Below are positions 1-7,187 of a stretch of DNA of 63,399 nucleotides, piece after piece. The stretch covers positions 2,923 through 66,321 of the forward strand of contig CADEFF010000009.1 in assembly GCA_902826565.1 (NCBI GenBank), given 5' to 3'. Origin of the DNA: an uncultured Rhodospirillaceae bacterium. Lineage in GTDB: Bacteria; Pseudomonadota; Alphaproteobacteria; Dongiales; Dongiaceae. The notes beneath the pieces were generated by a model. It did not search any database. It saw only the letters and a list, made by a program, of their open reading frames with translations, and had not been told where the DNA came from. The translations under genes were made by a program, and so were the position numbers. Each line of letters starts with the position of its first letter. The stretch's first letter is position 1.

Positions 1-191
1 GTGAGCTTGTCGCCCTCCAGGCTCACGCGATAGCCGACCGGCGTCGCCCAGTCGAAGACGAGGCGCGCGAACCCCTCGTCGCCATGCACCCAGCCCCGCG
101 CGCGCACCGTTTCGGTCTCGGCCGACTGCGCCGCGGCGAGCCCCAGCATGAGGAAGCCGAAGGTGACGAGCAGGCTGGCGAACCACCTCAC
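1..191 (-). CDS. Secreted protein, 5' end only (cut by window edge)
   Basis: A GTG start at 191 overlaps the TGA of the upstream MotB-like gene (GTGA), indicating translational coupling. The 63 visible codons begin MRWFASLLVTFGFLML and continue through a small-residue stretch ending near QSAE, a convincing Sec signal peptide. The mature start contains GWVHGDEGFARLVFDW and GYRVSLEGDK, a beta-rich segment of the kind found at the N-terminus of large periplasmic TPR proteins encoded after motB in alphaproteobacterial flagellar clusters. That family assignment is from memory and is only suggestive. The rest of the protein lies outside the window, so its function is unknown. Confidence 0.6.
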   Translation of the reverse strand, partial: MRWFASLLVTFGFLMLGLAAAQSAETETVRARGWVHGDEGFARLVFDWATPVGYRVSLEGDKL

Positions 192-790
192 GGCGCATGT
201 CCCCCGGCGGGATCGAGCAGCAGCCTGATGCGCGGCGCGGCGGCCGTCGCCGTCATCGCGAAACCCTGCACCGGGCCGCCGAGCCCGGCGCGCCGGAGCG
301 CGCCGGCGATCAGCCCGGCTTCGGCGAACGCGTCCTGCCACTGCCCGGCATCGGCGGCATCGGCCACGGCGACCTGCACCCCGACCGAGACCGGCAGCCG
401 CCGCAGCAGCGCCTCGAGCGGCGCGGCGCCGCCGGTCGGCAGGCGGTCGAGATCGATCGCGACCTTGTCGGCCACGGCCGATACCTCGATATCGGACAGC
501 GCCGCCGCCGCGATGCGGTCGCGCAACAGGGCTGCGAGATAGCCCGCATCGAGATTGCCCGCGAGCATCTCCGCCGTGAGGGCCGCATCGCGGTCCGCGC
601 GGTCGGCGCCCATGGCGAGCGTGTCCGCGGTCGCGCCGAAATACCGGTTCCAGCGCGCCTCGTCGAAGCGCGACATGGCGTATTGCAGCAGGAAGAAGGC
701 CAGCAGGATGCCGACCAGATCGACGAAGGTGATGAGCCAGGGCGTGCCGCGCCGCGGCGCCTCCCCGAGCGGATGGCCGAGCCCGATCAT
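188..790 (-). CDS. motB: MotB-like flagellar stator protein
   Basis: A 200-residue inner-membrane protein. Residues about 17-40 form one transmembrane helix, PWLITFVDLVGILLAFFLL, preceded by a short cytoplasmic tail. The Asp in FVDLVG lines up with the proton-carrying Asp32 of E. coli MotB (ADFMTAMMAFF), so a stator B role is likely. The remaining ~150 residues should be periplasmic. They have an OmpA-like alternation of beta and alpha segments but lack the recognisable peptidoglycan-binding signature, and the protein is shorter than typical MotB (about 300). The start overlaps the stop of the upstream gene (ATGA) and its own stop overlaps the next start (GTGA). The only MotA in this window lies about 38 kb away. 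MotB-like is fairly secure; stator function is inferred. Confidence 0.7.
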   Translation of the reverse strand: MIGLGHPLGEAPRRGTPWLITFVDLVGILLAFFLLQYAMSRFDEARWNRYFGATADTLAMGADRADRDAALTAEMLAGNLDAGYLAALLRDRIAAAALSDIEVSAVADKVAIDLDRLPTGGAAPLEALLRRLPVSVGVQVAVADAADAGQWQDAFAEAGLIAGALRRAGLGGPVQGFAMTATAAAPRIRLLLDPAGGHAP

Positions 791-1434
791 GGGGCGGCCT
801 CGCCGCCGAAGCCGACCAGCAGCCGCACCCGATCCGGCGCGGCCTCGCCGTCGACGGTGATGGCAAGCGGCCGGCTCTCGCCGAGCAACCGGGCGAAGGC
901 GGCGCCAAGGGCGGCGGCGCGCGCGTGGGCATCGGGCATGGCGGGCGCCAGCGCGACCGCCAGGCTGAAGCGGTTGCCGGCGGCCGCCTCTTCGATCGCC
1001 GCCGCGATCCGCGCGAGGCGCTCATGGGCGAGCGGCGAGAGCGTCGCCTCCCCGGCGGCGAAGAAGCCGCCGGCCGGCAGGCTGACGGCGAGCCGGTCCG
1101 GATCGCCCGACGCTTCGATTTGCGCCAGCGGCAGCAGGGTCCGGATGCGCTCGCCGAAGCGATCGCGCAGCATTCGAGGGCTTCCGACGAGGTCGCCACC
1201 CGCGATCTCCGGAATGCCCTCGACGAGGACGGGGGCGAAGGCGAGCCGGAGCCCCGACAGGACCGGCTCGGCGCGCTCGGCGTCGATGCGGCCGGCACCG
1301 CTCAGCAGGATGAAGAAGACGAGCAGCAGCAGCTCGAGCCCGAGCAGCCCGATGAGGTTGGCATCGGCCCGCGCCGAATGCGCCGCCGCGGCGGCCTCGC
1401 GCTCCCGCGCGGCGGTGTCAGTCCATTCTGCCAA
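787..1434 (-). CDS. Membrane-anchored OmpA-fold protein, MotB-like partner
   Basis: About 215 residues. A longer reading frame reaches 1584, but that part lies inside cheZ, so I place the start at a TTG at 1434, overlapping the cheZ end by 17 bases. One hydrophobic helix, ANLIGLLGLELLLLVFFILL, follows an Ala/Glu-rich cytoplasmic segment. The helix carries a Glu but not the MotB-type Asp. The C-terminal half (LAVSLPAGGFFAAGEATLSP onward, then repeated helix and strand) resembles a degenerate OmpA domain. Its stop overlaps the start of the MotB-like gene, so the two are co-translated. It could be a second stator subunit or an accessory periplasmic protein. The start codon is uncertain. Confidence 0.55.
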   Translation of the reverse strand: MAEWTDTAAREREAAAAAHSARADANLIGLLGLELLLLVFFILLSGAGRIDAERAEPVLSGLRLAFAPVLVEGIPEIAGGDLVGSPRMLRDRFGERIRTLLPLAQIEASGDPDRLAVSLPAGGFFAAGEATLSPLAHERLARIAAAIEEAAAGNRFSLAVALAPAMPDAHARAAALGAAFARLLGESRPLAITVDGEAAPDRVRLLVGFGGEAAP

Positions 1435-1963
1435 GGGGGCCTGCGATCCGGGCGGGCCGCTTCGCCGGGTGCGAAGGCCGCGAAGAACTCGAGGGCTCGG
1501 AAGCCGGTCGGGCGCGGGACGGCGACACCGTCTCCATCTCCGCGCCGAAGGCCGCGCGGACCCGTTCCAGCATGAGCTCGACATGCTGCAGCGTGCGGAC
1601 GAGCTTGCGCACGCGCTGATTGGCGCCGTCCTGGAGATCGCAGGCCTGCTGGAGGGCGATCACCTCGCCCTTCACCGCGCTCGCGATCTCGGGCGCCATC
1701 TCGTGGGTCAGGGTTTCGATGCGTCGCACGGCGCCGAGCACGCCGAAGCTGGCCTCCTCGCTCGCATGCGAGACCGCCTCGAGCGCATCGGCGGTGCTGG
1801 GCAGGTGATGGCCGCCGATCTCGTCGGCCTGCGGCGCCGCGATCTCCGCCCGCGCGCGGGTCATGGCCTGCGACAGGTCGAGCAGCTCGGCATAGAGCCG
1901 CAGGGCGGCCGAAGGCGTTTCGGCGTCGCGGACGGGCTCCGAGGCGGCGCGCGCTCTTGCCAT
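1418..1963 (-). CDS. cheZ: CheZ-type CheY-P phosphatase
   Basis: A helical protein of 181 residues. The decisive segment is ACDLQDGANQRVRKLV at about residues 110-125. It keeps the QD-N3-Q spacing of E. coli CheZ, where Asp143 and Gln147 act in dephosphorylating CheY-P. An upstream helix (LDLSQAMTRARAEIA) and the ADEIGGHHLPSTADALEAV segment are typical of alphaproteobacterial CheZ-like proteins. The C-terminal 30 residues are Ser/Pro/Arg-rich and probably disordered. The gene begins 4 bases after the cheY stop, so CheY and its phosphatase are made together. Expected role: ending the CheY-P signal at the motor. Confidence 0.82.
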   Translation of the reverse strand: MARARAASEPVRDAETPSAALRLYAELLDLSQAMTRARAEIAAPQADEIGGHHLPSTADALEAVSHASEEASFGVLGAVRRIETLTHEMAPEIASAVKGEVIALQQACDLQDGANQRVRKLVRTLQHVELMLERVRAAFGAEMETVSPSRARPASEPSSSSRPSHPAKRPARIAGPLGRMD

Positions 1964-1967
1964 CGGA

Positions 1968-2354
1968 TCAGAACCCGCCCAGCACGGTGGCGAGCTTCCG
2001 CTTCAGCGTCGCGGCGTTGAACGGCTTCACGATATAGTTGCTGACGCCGGCTTCCTTGGCGTCGGCCACATGGTGGCTCTTGCTTTCCGCGGTCACCATG
2101 ATGAAGGGCAAGGACTTCAAGGCTTCATCGGCGCGCACTTCGCGCAGCAGGTCGATTCCGCTCATCGGCTCCATGTTCCAGTCGGAGATGACCAGGCCGA
2201 AGGGGCGCTCATGCAGCTTCGCGAGCGCGGTCGCGCCGTCCGACGCTTCCTCGACATTGTCGAAGCCGATCTGCGTCAGCAGATTCCGGATGATCCGCAG
2301 CATCGTCTTGTAGTCGTCGACGATGAGGATCGGCATGTTCATGTTCACGCTCAT
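1968..2354 (-). CDS. cheY: CheY-type single-domain response regulator
   Basis: A 128-residue receiver domain and nothing else. Visible are the acidic pair in ILIVDDYK (residues 13-14), the phosphoacceptor Asp58 in VISDWNMEPMSG, the Thr of MVTAES and the Lys110 of YIVKPF. The start MSVNMNMP at 2354 is preferred over a longer frame from 2390 because AAGGA lies 7 bases upstream. It is followed directly by cheZ. A CtrA-type box (TTTA-N7-TTAA on this strand) lies at 2426-2440. Phospho-CheY is expected to bind FliM, encoded 1.5 kb upstream, and change rotation. Confidence 0.9.
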   Translation of the reverse strand: MSVNMNMPILIVDDYKTMLRIIRNLLTQIGFDNVEEASDGATALAKLHERPFGLVISDWNMEPMSGIDLLREVRADEALKSLPFIMVTAESKSHHVADAKEAGVSNYIVKPFNAATLKRKLATVLGGF

Positions 2355-2425
2355 GGGGGCGTCCTTCGGCTGCGCCGCCCGCGCCGGCAACGACCGATCG
2401 CGGCGCCAACCCTAGGCGCACAGGG

Positions 2426-2440
2426 TTAAATCGCCGTAAA
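2426..2440 (-). promoter_or_regulatory. CtrA-type box upstream of cheY
   Basis: On the minus strand the sequence reads TTTA-N7-TTAA, one mismatch from the CtrA consensus TTAA-N7-TTAA, about 70 bases before the cheY start. It has the same form as the box before fliI. CtrA binding is inferred from the motif and from the presence of ctrA in the window. Confidence 0.5.
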
Positions 2441-2456
2441 TGGCCGGTTTTTCGCG

Positions 2457-3293
2457 CTATGGCGCAGGCGGCGGCGCGGCCGGCGGCGGCGGCGCAGCGG
2501 CCGGGGCGGCCGCGGGCGTCGATGCCGGTGCCGGGGGCGGCGGAGGCAGGGGTGATGGAGCCGAGACTGGCGCCGGAACCGCCGCCGTCTGGGCCGGCGC
2601 GGCCGGTGCGGGCGCCGCCGCGAGCGTGGGCGCGGCCGTCGCCGCTCCGGATCTGGCAGCGAGCGCCACGGTGACGAGCTTTGCCTTCCCCGGATCCATC
2701 GCGGCCAGGATCGGCGCGGACTTCGCCTCGCGCATCCCGCCGAGGACCTCGATCAGCACGGCGAAGTCGAGCTGGTTGAAGATGCGGGCGGCGTCCTTCG
2801 GCTTCATCGTCTCGTAGATCTTGACCAGGCTCGCCATCTGCTCCGCGGTCGCCTGTTGCTCGCTGAGCGCGGCCCGGATCTGCGTCTCGACCGCCTTGAG
2901 CTCGACCAGCTTCTCGTCCATGCGCTTTTCCGCCGCCGCGATCAGCGCCTCGCGCTCCGCAAGCCCGGCCTCGCGCGCGTCGAGCGCATCGCGCCGCGCG
3001 GCGAGCGACTGCAGCAGCTCGATCTCGGAATCGGAATAGTCGAACGGGTTCTCGGGGTTCGCGGAGGCCGCCGCATCGTTCGCCGCCTCGGCGGGCGTTG
3101 CCGCGCCGTCATGCGCCCCGGCCGGCGCGCTGTCGGCCGGCACGCCATCGGCTGTCCCCTCGGCCGGCGTCGCGGATTCGGCGAAGGACGGCTGTCCGCC
3201 TTCGAGCGAGACCTGCTGCCACATGTCCCCGGCGCGCACCGTAAGCAGCGCGGCGCCGGCGAAGATCAGGACGGGAAGCAGACGGAACCGCAT
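2457..3293 (-). CDS. motE: MotE-like flagellar protein (MgtE_N-like domain)
   Basis: A 278-residue protein with an N-terminal signal/anchor (RLLPVLIFAGAALLTV) and a low-complexity Ala/Pro linker. A coiled coil follows (LLQSLAARRDALDAREAGLAEREALI and on, about residues 92-150). Next comes the segment MASLVKIYETMKPKDAARIF with LDFAVLIEVLGGMREAKSAPILAAMDP, typical of the MgtE intracellular-N-like fold in MotE proteins. In Rhizobiales MotE is a chaperone for the periplasmic motor protein MotC; no motC is visible here. The C-terminal 70 residues are Pro/Ala-rich and probably disordered. Part of the fliL-fliM-DUF6468 transcription unit. Confidence 0.75.
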   Translation of the reverse strand: MRFRLLPVLIFAGAALLTVRAGDMWQQVSLEGGQPSFAESATPAEGTADGVPADSAPAGAHDGAATPAEAANDAAASANPENPFDYSDSEIELLQSLAARRDALDAREAGLAEREALIAAAEKRMDEKLVELKAVETQIRAALSEQQATAEQMASLVKIYETMKPKDAARIFNQLDFAVLIEVLGGMREAKSAPILAAMDPGKAKLVTVALAARSGAATAAPTLAAAPAPAAPAQTAAVPAPVSAPSPLPPPPPAPASTPAAAPAAAPPPPAAPPPAP

Positions 3294-3324
3294 CGCTTTC
3301 GCTTGTCCTTCCGGGATCCCGGGC

Positions 3325-3792
3325 TCAGCGCAGGCCCGCCAGGGCCTGAAGCAGCTTGCGCTCGGCCTCCGGCAGCGCCGGTTCCGCCGCCGGCGCGGGC
3401 CGCTTTGCCGGCGCGACAGGGGTCGCCGCGCGCGGCGTCGGCTTGGCCTCGGCCGGTGCGGCCGCCTTCGGGCGGGTCGCGGCGATCGCCTGCTCGAGCC
3501 GGTCGGCCGTCGCGTCGGCGCGTTCCATCAGGAAATCGAGATCGCCCACGAGCGCGCCCGCCTTCCCGACCGCCTCCTGGAGCGCCCGACCCTGACCCGC
3601 GGTCAGCTCCGCGAGACGCGCCATGGTGCGATCGGCATCGGCCGCCGCGCCGGCGAAACGCCGGACCGCCTCGTCGAGCTCGCTGCGGCTGCGGCGCAGC
3701 TCGCCGATCCGGCGGTTGAGCTTGACGGCATAGAAAAGCGTCGCACCCAGCAGGATCGCCAGGGCGCCATTGATCAACAGCGTCTCGAGCAT
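3325..3792 (-). CDS. DUF6468 flagellar-cluster membrane protein
   Basis: About 155 residues. A single N-terminal membrane helix (LETLLINGALAILLGATLFYAV) is followed by a basic KLNRRIGELRRSRSELDEAV coiled coil and a Pro/Ala-rich region. A conserved end, EAERKLLQALAGLR, closes the protein. This matches the DUF6468 family found beside fliM in alphaproteobacteria; no biochemical function is known to me. I chose ATG at 3792 over GTG at 3801 because AGGTGG lies 4-9 bases before it. It begins immediately after fliM and precedes motE, so a motor or basal-body role is likely by context only. Confidence 0.7.
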   Translation of the reverse strand: MLETLLINGALAILLGATLFYAVKLNRRIGELRRSRSELDEAVRRFAGAAADADRTMARLAELTAGQGRALQEAVGKAGALVGDLDFLMERADATADRLEQAIAATRPKAAAPAEAKPTPRAATPVAPAKRPAPAAEPALPEAERKLLQALAGLR

Positions 3793-3801
3793 GATGCCCA
3801 C

Positions 3802-4866
3802 CTATTTGACCATGCGGTCCTGAACGCAGACCGCGAGCATGTTTCCCTTGCGGCCCATCTGGCCGCGGAACATCGCCACGTCGCCGCAGCGCATCTCGAC
3901 CGTCGAGGCCGGGCTCGCATTGAGCTCGATCCGGCTGCCGACCTGCCAGTTCAGCACCTCGCCGAGCGGCATGCTGAGCTCGTCCAGCACCGCATCGACC
4001 TTGACGGCGGTCTGCCACAGCTCGGTCGTGAGATGGCCTTCCCAGATCGAATCGCGGCCGAACTTCTCGCCCATGAACATCTGCAGCAGGATCTCGCGGA
4101 TCGGCTCCAGCGTCGCATAGGGCAGCAGCAGCTCCAGCCGGCCGCCGCGATCCTCCATGTCCACCCTGAGCCGCGCCAGCACGGCGGCGTTCGCGGGCCG
4201 GGCGATGGTGGCGAAGCGCGGATTGGTCTCCAGCCGGTCGTAGCGGAAATGCACCTTGGAGAGCGGCTCGAAGGTCGCCGTCAGGTCGTTCAGCACGACG
4301 TTGATCATGCGCTCGACCAGGTTGCGCTCGATCGTGGTGTAGGGCCGGCCCTCGATGCGCATCGCGGCGGTGCCGCGACGGCCGCCGAGCAGCACGTCCA
4401 CGATCGAATAGGTGAGCGAGCTGTCGACCGTGAGCAGGCCGTAATTGTCCCACTGCTCCGCCTTGAACACGCCCAGCATGGCGGGGAGCGGAATCGAGTT
4501 CAGATAGTCGCCGAAACGGACGGAATCGATGCCGTCGAGCGAGACTTCGACGTTGTCGGAGGTGAAGTTGCGCAGGCTCGTCGACATCATGCGCACGAGG
4601 CGATCGAATACCACCTCGAGCATCGGCAGGCGCTCGTAGCTGACCATCGAGCTGTTGAGGATCGCCTGGATGCCGGCGCGCTGCTCGGCAGCGCCGCCGT
4701 CGGGCACGATGCCGAGGAGGCTGTCGATCTCGTTCTGGTCGAGGATCCGGGTCGAGCGCTCGTCGTCGGAGTCGAGCGGGTCTTCCTTGGCCGCAGCCGC
4801 CATGGCCGCGGCTTGAGCCTGCTCGTCGTCGGAGAGCTGCTCGGGTTCGTCGGGTGCTGCGGACAT
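3802..4866 (-). CDS. fliM: Flagellar motor switch protein FliM
   Basis: 354 residues, a C-ring component that receives CheY-P. The N-terminal CheY-binding motif is seen as ILDQNEIDSLLG at about residues 42-53, after an acidic, probably flexible tail. The middle CheC-like domain contains FGDYLNSIPLPAMLGVF and SLTYSIVDVLLGGRRG. The C-terminal SpoA domain holds LSMPLGEVLNWQVGSRIELN. Start MSAAPDEP at 4866 is chosen because a longer frame would read into fliL. It lies 10 bases after the fliL stop. The other switch proteins FliG and FliN are encoded at 37.6-39.6 kb. Confidence 0.95.
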   Translation of the reverse strand: MSAAPDEPEQLSDDEQAQAAAMAAAAKEDPLDSDDERSTRILDQNEIDSLLGIVPDGGAAEQRAGIQAILNSSMVSYERLPMLEVVFDRLVRMMSTSLRNFTSDNVEVSLDGIDSVRFGDYLNSIPLPAMLGVFKAEQWDNYGLLTVDSSLTYSIVDVLLGGRRGTAAMRIEGRPYTTIERNLVERMINVVLNDLTATFEPLSKVHFRYDRLETNPRFATIARPANAAVLARLRVDMEDRGGRLELLLPYATLEPIREILLQMFMGEKFGRDSIWEGHLTTELWQTAVKVDAVLDELSMPLGEVLNWQVGSRIELNASPASTVEMRCGDVAMFRGQMGRKGNMLAVCVQDRMVK

Positions 4867-4876
4867 TGATGCGGGC

Positions 4877-5413
4877 CTACTGGACCAGCATTTCCTTGAA
4901 CAGCACGTCGCGGATCTCGACATGCGCGACGGCCGTGGTGGCGCGCGACAGGAGCTCCTGCCGCAGCCGGTAGAGGCCGGCGGACCCCTGCAGGTCCTCG
5001 ATGCGCAGCGCCCGGAGGTAGATCTGGAAGCTGTCGACGATCCGCGGCATCATCGCCTCCACCTTCTCGGCCGATTCCGAATCGGCGAGCTCGAGATTGA
5101 GGCGGAGCTTCAGATAGGCGGGCTTCTTGCTGGTCGAGGTCAGGTTCACCAGCATCTCCGGCATCTCGTAATAGATCGAAGGCGTGGCCGGCTCCTCCTC
5201 CGCGACTTCCGTCCCGCCGCCGAGCAGCGGGTCGAGGAGACCCGCAAAATAGGCGCCGGCACCGCCGCCGCCGAGCAGCAGCAGCGGCAGGGCGACGAAC
5301 AGCACGAGCTTCTTTCCGCTGAAGCGCTTCGCCTTGGGCGCGGCTTCCGCGTCGCCTTCGGCTGCGGCTTCTTCGGTTTCGGTTTCCGGCTTGGATGTCG
5401 GCGCCTTGGCCAT
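4877..5413 (-). CDS. fliL: Flagellar basal-body protein FliL
   Basis: 178 residues: a charged cytoplasmic tail, one membrane helix (KLVLFVALPLLLLGGGGAGAYF, about residues 34-55) and a periplasmic FliL domain. The domain contains YYEMPEMLVNLTS, YLKLRLNLEL and a conserved end, VEIRDVLFKEMLVQ. FliL sits around the stators and supports torque. First gene of the fliL-fliM-DUF6468-motE unit, divergent from flgF across a 237-base regulatory region. Confidence 0.92.
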   Translation of the reverse strand: MAKAPTSKPETETEEAAAEGDAEAAPKAKRFSGKKLVLFVALPLLLLGGGGAGAYFAGLLDPLLGGGTEVAEEEPATPSIYYEMPEMLVNLTSTSKKPAYLKLRLNLELADSESAEKVEAMMPRIVDSFQIYLRALRIEDLQGSAGLYRLRQELLSRATTAVAHVEIRDVLFKEMLVQ

Positions 5414-5461
5414 GGGTCGGTACTGGTCCCTGAGTTGATGCGCGACCCTAGGGCGATGCAG

Positions 5462-5476
5462 TTAATATCCGGTTGA
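5462..5476. promoter_or_regulatory. CtrA-like box in the fliL/flgF region
   Basis: TTAA-N7-TTGA, one mismatch from TTAA-N7-TTAA, 49 bases before the fliL start. Plausible early-class control of fliL-fliM; motif evidence only. Confidence 0.4.
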
Positions 5477-5501
5477 CCCTGGACGCTTTGTCCCTCCCTC
5501 C

Positions 5502-5516
5502 CGGCAAGACTTGCCT
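5502..5516. promoter_or_regulatory. FlbD-like palindrome upstream of flgF
   Basis: CGGCAAGACTTGCCT, an inverted repeat with one end mismatch. Its centre is about 87 bases before the predicted sigma-54 transcription start of flgF. The same motif recurs upstream of flgI, fliX, both flagellins and fliF. FlbD is the likely binder. Confidence 0.6.
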
Positions 5517-5568
5517 CGATTTCCGGAAGGCGCCCCGCCGGGCGGCGCGATTGCGGCAAAAACCCCTT

Positions 5569-5585
5569 CTGGCACGCGGACTGCA
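5569..5585 (+). promoter_or_regulatory. Sigma-54 promoter of flgF
   Basis: CTGGCACGCGGACTGCA, with GG at 5571-5572 and GC at 5583-5584, spacing exactly 10. This is a near-consensus RpoN element. The predicted start is near 5596, giving a leader of about 55 bases to ATG 5651. It rules out the upstream in-frame ATG at 5585. Confidence 0.85.
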
Positions 5586-5650
5586 TGATCCGAGCCGAAC
5601 CCCGTGCGCGGCGAACTCCCGCGCATGGCGAATTTGGGATCGACCTCCGC

Positions 5651-6367
5651 ATGGAAAACGCCGGCTATATCGCCCTTTCGCGCCAGACGGCCCTGACCCG
5701 CCAGCTCGAGGTCATCGCCAACAACATGGCGAACGTGACGACCCCGGCCTACAAGGGCGAGACGTTGCAGTTCGGCGAATATCTGATGCAGGCCGACCGC
5801 ACGGGCTCGCTCTCCTTCGTCGAGGAATCGGGGATCACCCGCAACTGGGCCGAAGGCAGCGAGACCCCGACCGGCAATCCGCTCGACGTCGCGATCCATG
5901 GCGACGGGCTTTTCGTGGTCAGCACCCCGGACGGCGAGCGCTATACGCGCAAGGGCCGCTTCGAGCTCGACGCGCAGGGCCAGCTCGTTACGGTCGAGGG
6001 CTATCCCGTGCAGGGCGACGGCGGTCCGATCGTGATCCCGGCCGAGGACGGCGAGGTCACGATCTCCGAGGACGGCACGGTTTCGAACGAGCTGGGCACG
6101 CTCGGCAATATCCGCCTCGTGCGGTTCGCCGACCCGAACCAGCTCCAGGCCGAGGGTTTCGGCCTCTATCACGGCAATGCCCCCGCCCAGCCGGCGGAGG
6201 ATTCGAGCCTGGTGCAGGGAATGGTCGAGGATTCGAACGTGAATCCGATCCTCGAGATGACCGCGCTCATCCAGGTCACGCGCGACTACCAGGCGACGCA
6301 GAAAATGATCGAGACCGAGCATGAACGCTCGATGCGCGCGCTCACCAGTCTCGTCGGCAACGCTTAA
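5651..6367 (+). CDS. flgF: Flagellar basal-body rod protein FlgF
   Basis: 238 residues, proximal rod component. The N-terminal rod motif is MENAGYIALSRQTALTRQ, followed by LEVIANNMANVTTPAYKG. The central FLIGD-type region has PLDVAIHGDGLFVV and YTRKGRFELD. The C-terminus (NVNPILEMTALIQVTRDYQATQKMI) is the conserved helix of rod/hook proteins. Start 5651 is used because the sigma-54 element covers the longer frame's ATG at 5585. First gene of flgF-flgG-flgA-flgH. Confidence 0.95.
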   Translation: MENAGYIALSRQTALTRQLEVIANNMANVTTPAYKGETLQFGEYLMQADRTGSLSFVEESGITRNWAEGSETPTGNPLDVAIHGDGLFVVSTPDGERYTRKGRFELDAQGQLVTVEGYPVQGDGGPIVIPAEDGEVTISEDGTVSNELGTLGNIRLVRFADPNQLQAEGFGLYHGNAPAQPAEDSSLVQGMVEDSNVNPILEMTALIQVTRDYQATQKMIETEHERSMRALTSLVGNA

Positions 6368-6384
6368 GCGAAGGAACCGGTACC

Positions 6385-7170
6385 ATGCGATCCCTGAGCA
6401 TTGGCGCGACGGGCATGCTGGCCCAGCAGCTCAATGTCGATGTTATCTCCAACAACATCGCCAACATGAACACGACCGCATACCAGCGCCGCCGCGCCGA
6501 ATTCGCGGACCTGCTCTATCAGGACTACCGCCCGGTCGGCTCGGCCTCCTCCGACGCCGGAACCGTGGTGCCGTCCGGCATCCAGGTCGGCGTCGGCGTG
6601 AAGCCGACCGCGATCTACCGCATCACCGAGCAGGGCAACATGCAGTCGACCGACAACCCGCTCGACCTCGCGATCCAGGGCCGGGGCTATTTCGAGGTCG
6701 AGCTGCCGAGCGGCGAGATCGGCTATACCCGCTCGGGCGCCCTGACGCGAAGCTCCGACGGCACGATCGTGACCGCGGACGGCTATCTCGTGATGCCCGG
6801 CATCACCATTCCCGAGGACGCCGTCTCGATCTCGATCAACGCCACCGGCGAGGTCTTCGCCCAGATCGACGGCCAGGTGGCGCCGCAGAATCTCGGCCAG
6901 TTCGAGCTCGCGACCTTCGCCAACGAAGGCGGCCTGCAGGCGATCGGCGACAACCTTTTCCTCGAATCCGAGGCGTCCGGCGCCGCCATCGTGGCGACGC
7001 CCGGCTCCGCCGGCTTCGGTACCGTGCAGCAGGGTTTCCTCGAGACCTCCAACGTCAATGTCGTGGCCGAGATCACCGACCTCATCCGGGCCCAGCGCGC
7101 CTATGAGATGAACTCCAAGGTGATCCAGGCGTCCGACGAGATGATGGGCACCCTCACCCAGCTCCGCTAA
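6385..7170 (+). CDS. flgG: Distal rod protein FlgG
   Basis: 261 residues, the usual length. Begins MRSLSIGATGMLAQQLNVD with VISNNIANMNTTAYQRRR, the hallmark FlgG N-terminus. PLDLAIQGRGYFEVELPSG is the central motif, and NVNVVAEITDLIRAQRAYEMNSKVI the conserved C-terminal helix. Builds the distal rod that passes through the P and L rings. It lies 17 bases after flgF. Confidence 0.97.
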   Translation: MRSLSIGATGMLAQQLNVDVISNNIANMNTTAYQRRRAEFADLLYQDYRPVGSASSDAGTVVPSGIQVGVGVKPTAIYRITEQGNMQSTDNPLDLAIQGRGYFEVELPSGEIGYTRSGALTRSSDGTIVTADGYLVMPGITIPEDAVSISINATGEVFAQIDGQVAPQNLGQFELATFANEGGLQAIGDNLFLESEASGAAIVATPGSAGFGTVQQGFLETSNVNVVAEITDLIRAQRAYEMNSKVIQASDEMMGTLTQLR

Positions 7171-7187
7171 GCGAAGGGCCCCGCAAG

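Larger units (their letters stand above)
5414..5650. promoter_or_regulatory. fliL/flgF divergent control region
   Basis: A 237-base intergenic region. From left to right it holds a CtrA-like box TTAA-N7-TTGA at 5462-5476 and a palindrome CGGCAAGACTTGCCT at 5502-5516. A half-site CGGCAA follows at 5554-5559, then the flgF sigma-54 promoter at 5569-5585. The CtrA-like box is the best candidate for the fliL side; the palindrome and sigma-54 element serve flgF. Confidence 0.6.

Noticed and set aside
1435..1584. N-terminal extension of the OmpA-like gene up to 1584
   Set aside because: The extension is inside cheZ, Arg/Ser-rich, and without family similarity.
5546..5566. A possible minus-strand sigma-54 element for fliL (GC-N10-CC at about 5553)
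   Set aside because: The -24 and -12 context is poor (GGGG and CCGC), far from TGGCAC and TTGC.
5585..5650. N-terminal extension of flgF from ATG 5585
   Set aside because: The ATG lies in the sigma-54 -12 element, so it cannot be in the transcript.
5462..6322. A 286-codon minus-strand frame and an overlapping plus-strand frame over flgF
   Set aside because: Both run across the control region and flgF in wrong frames; flgF has clear family motifs.
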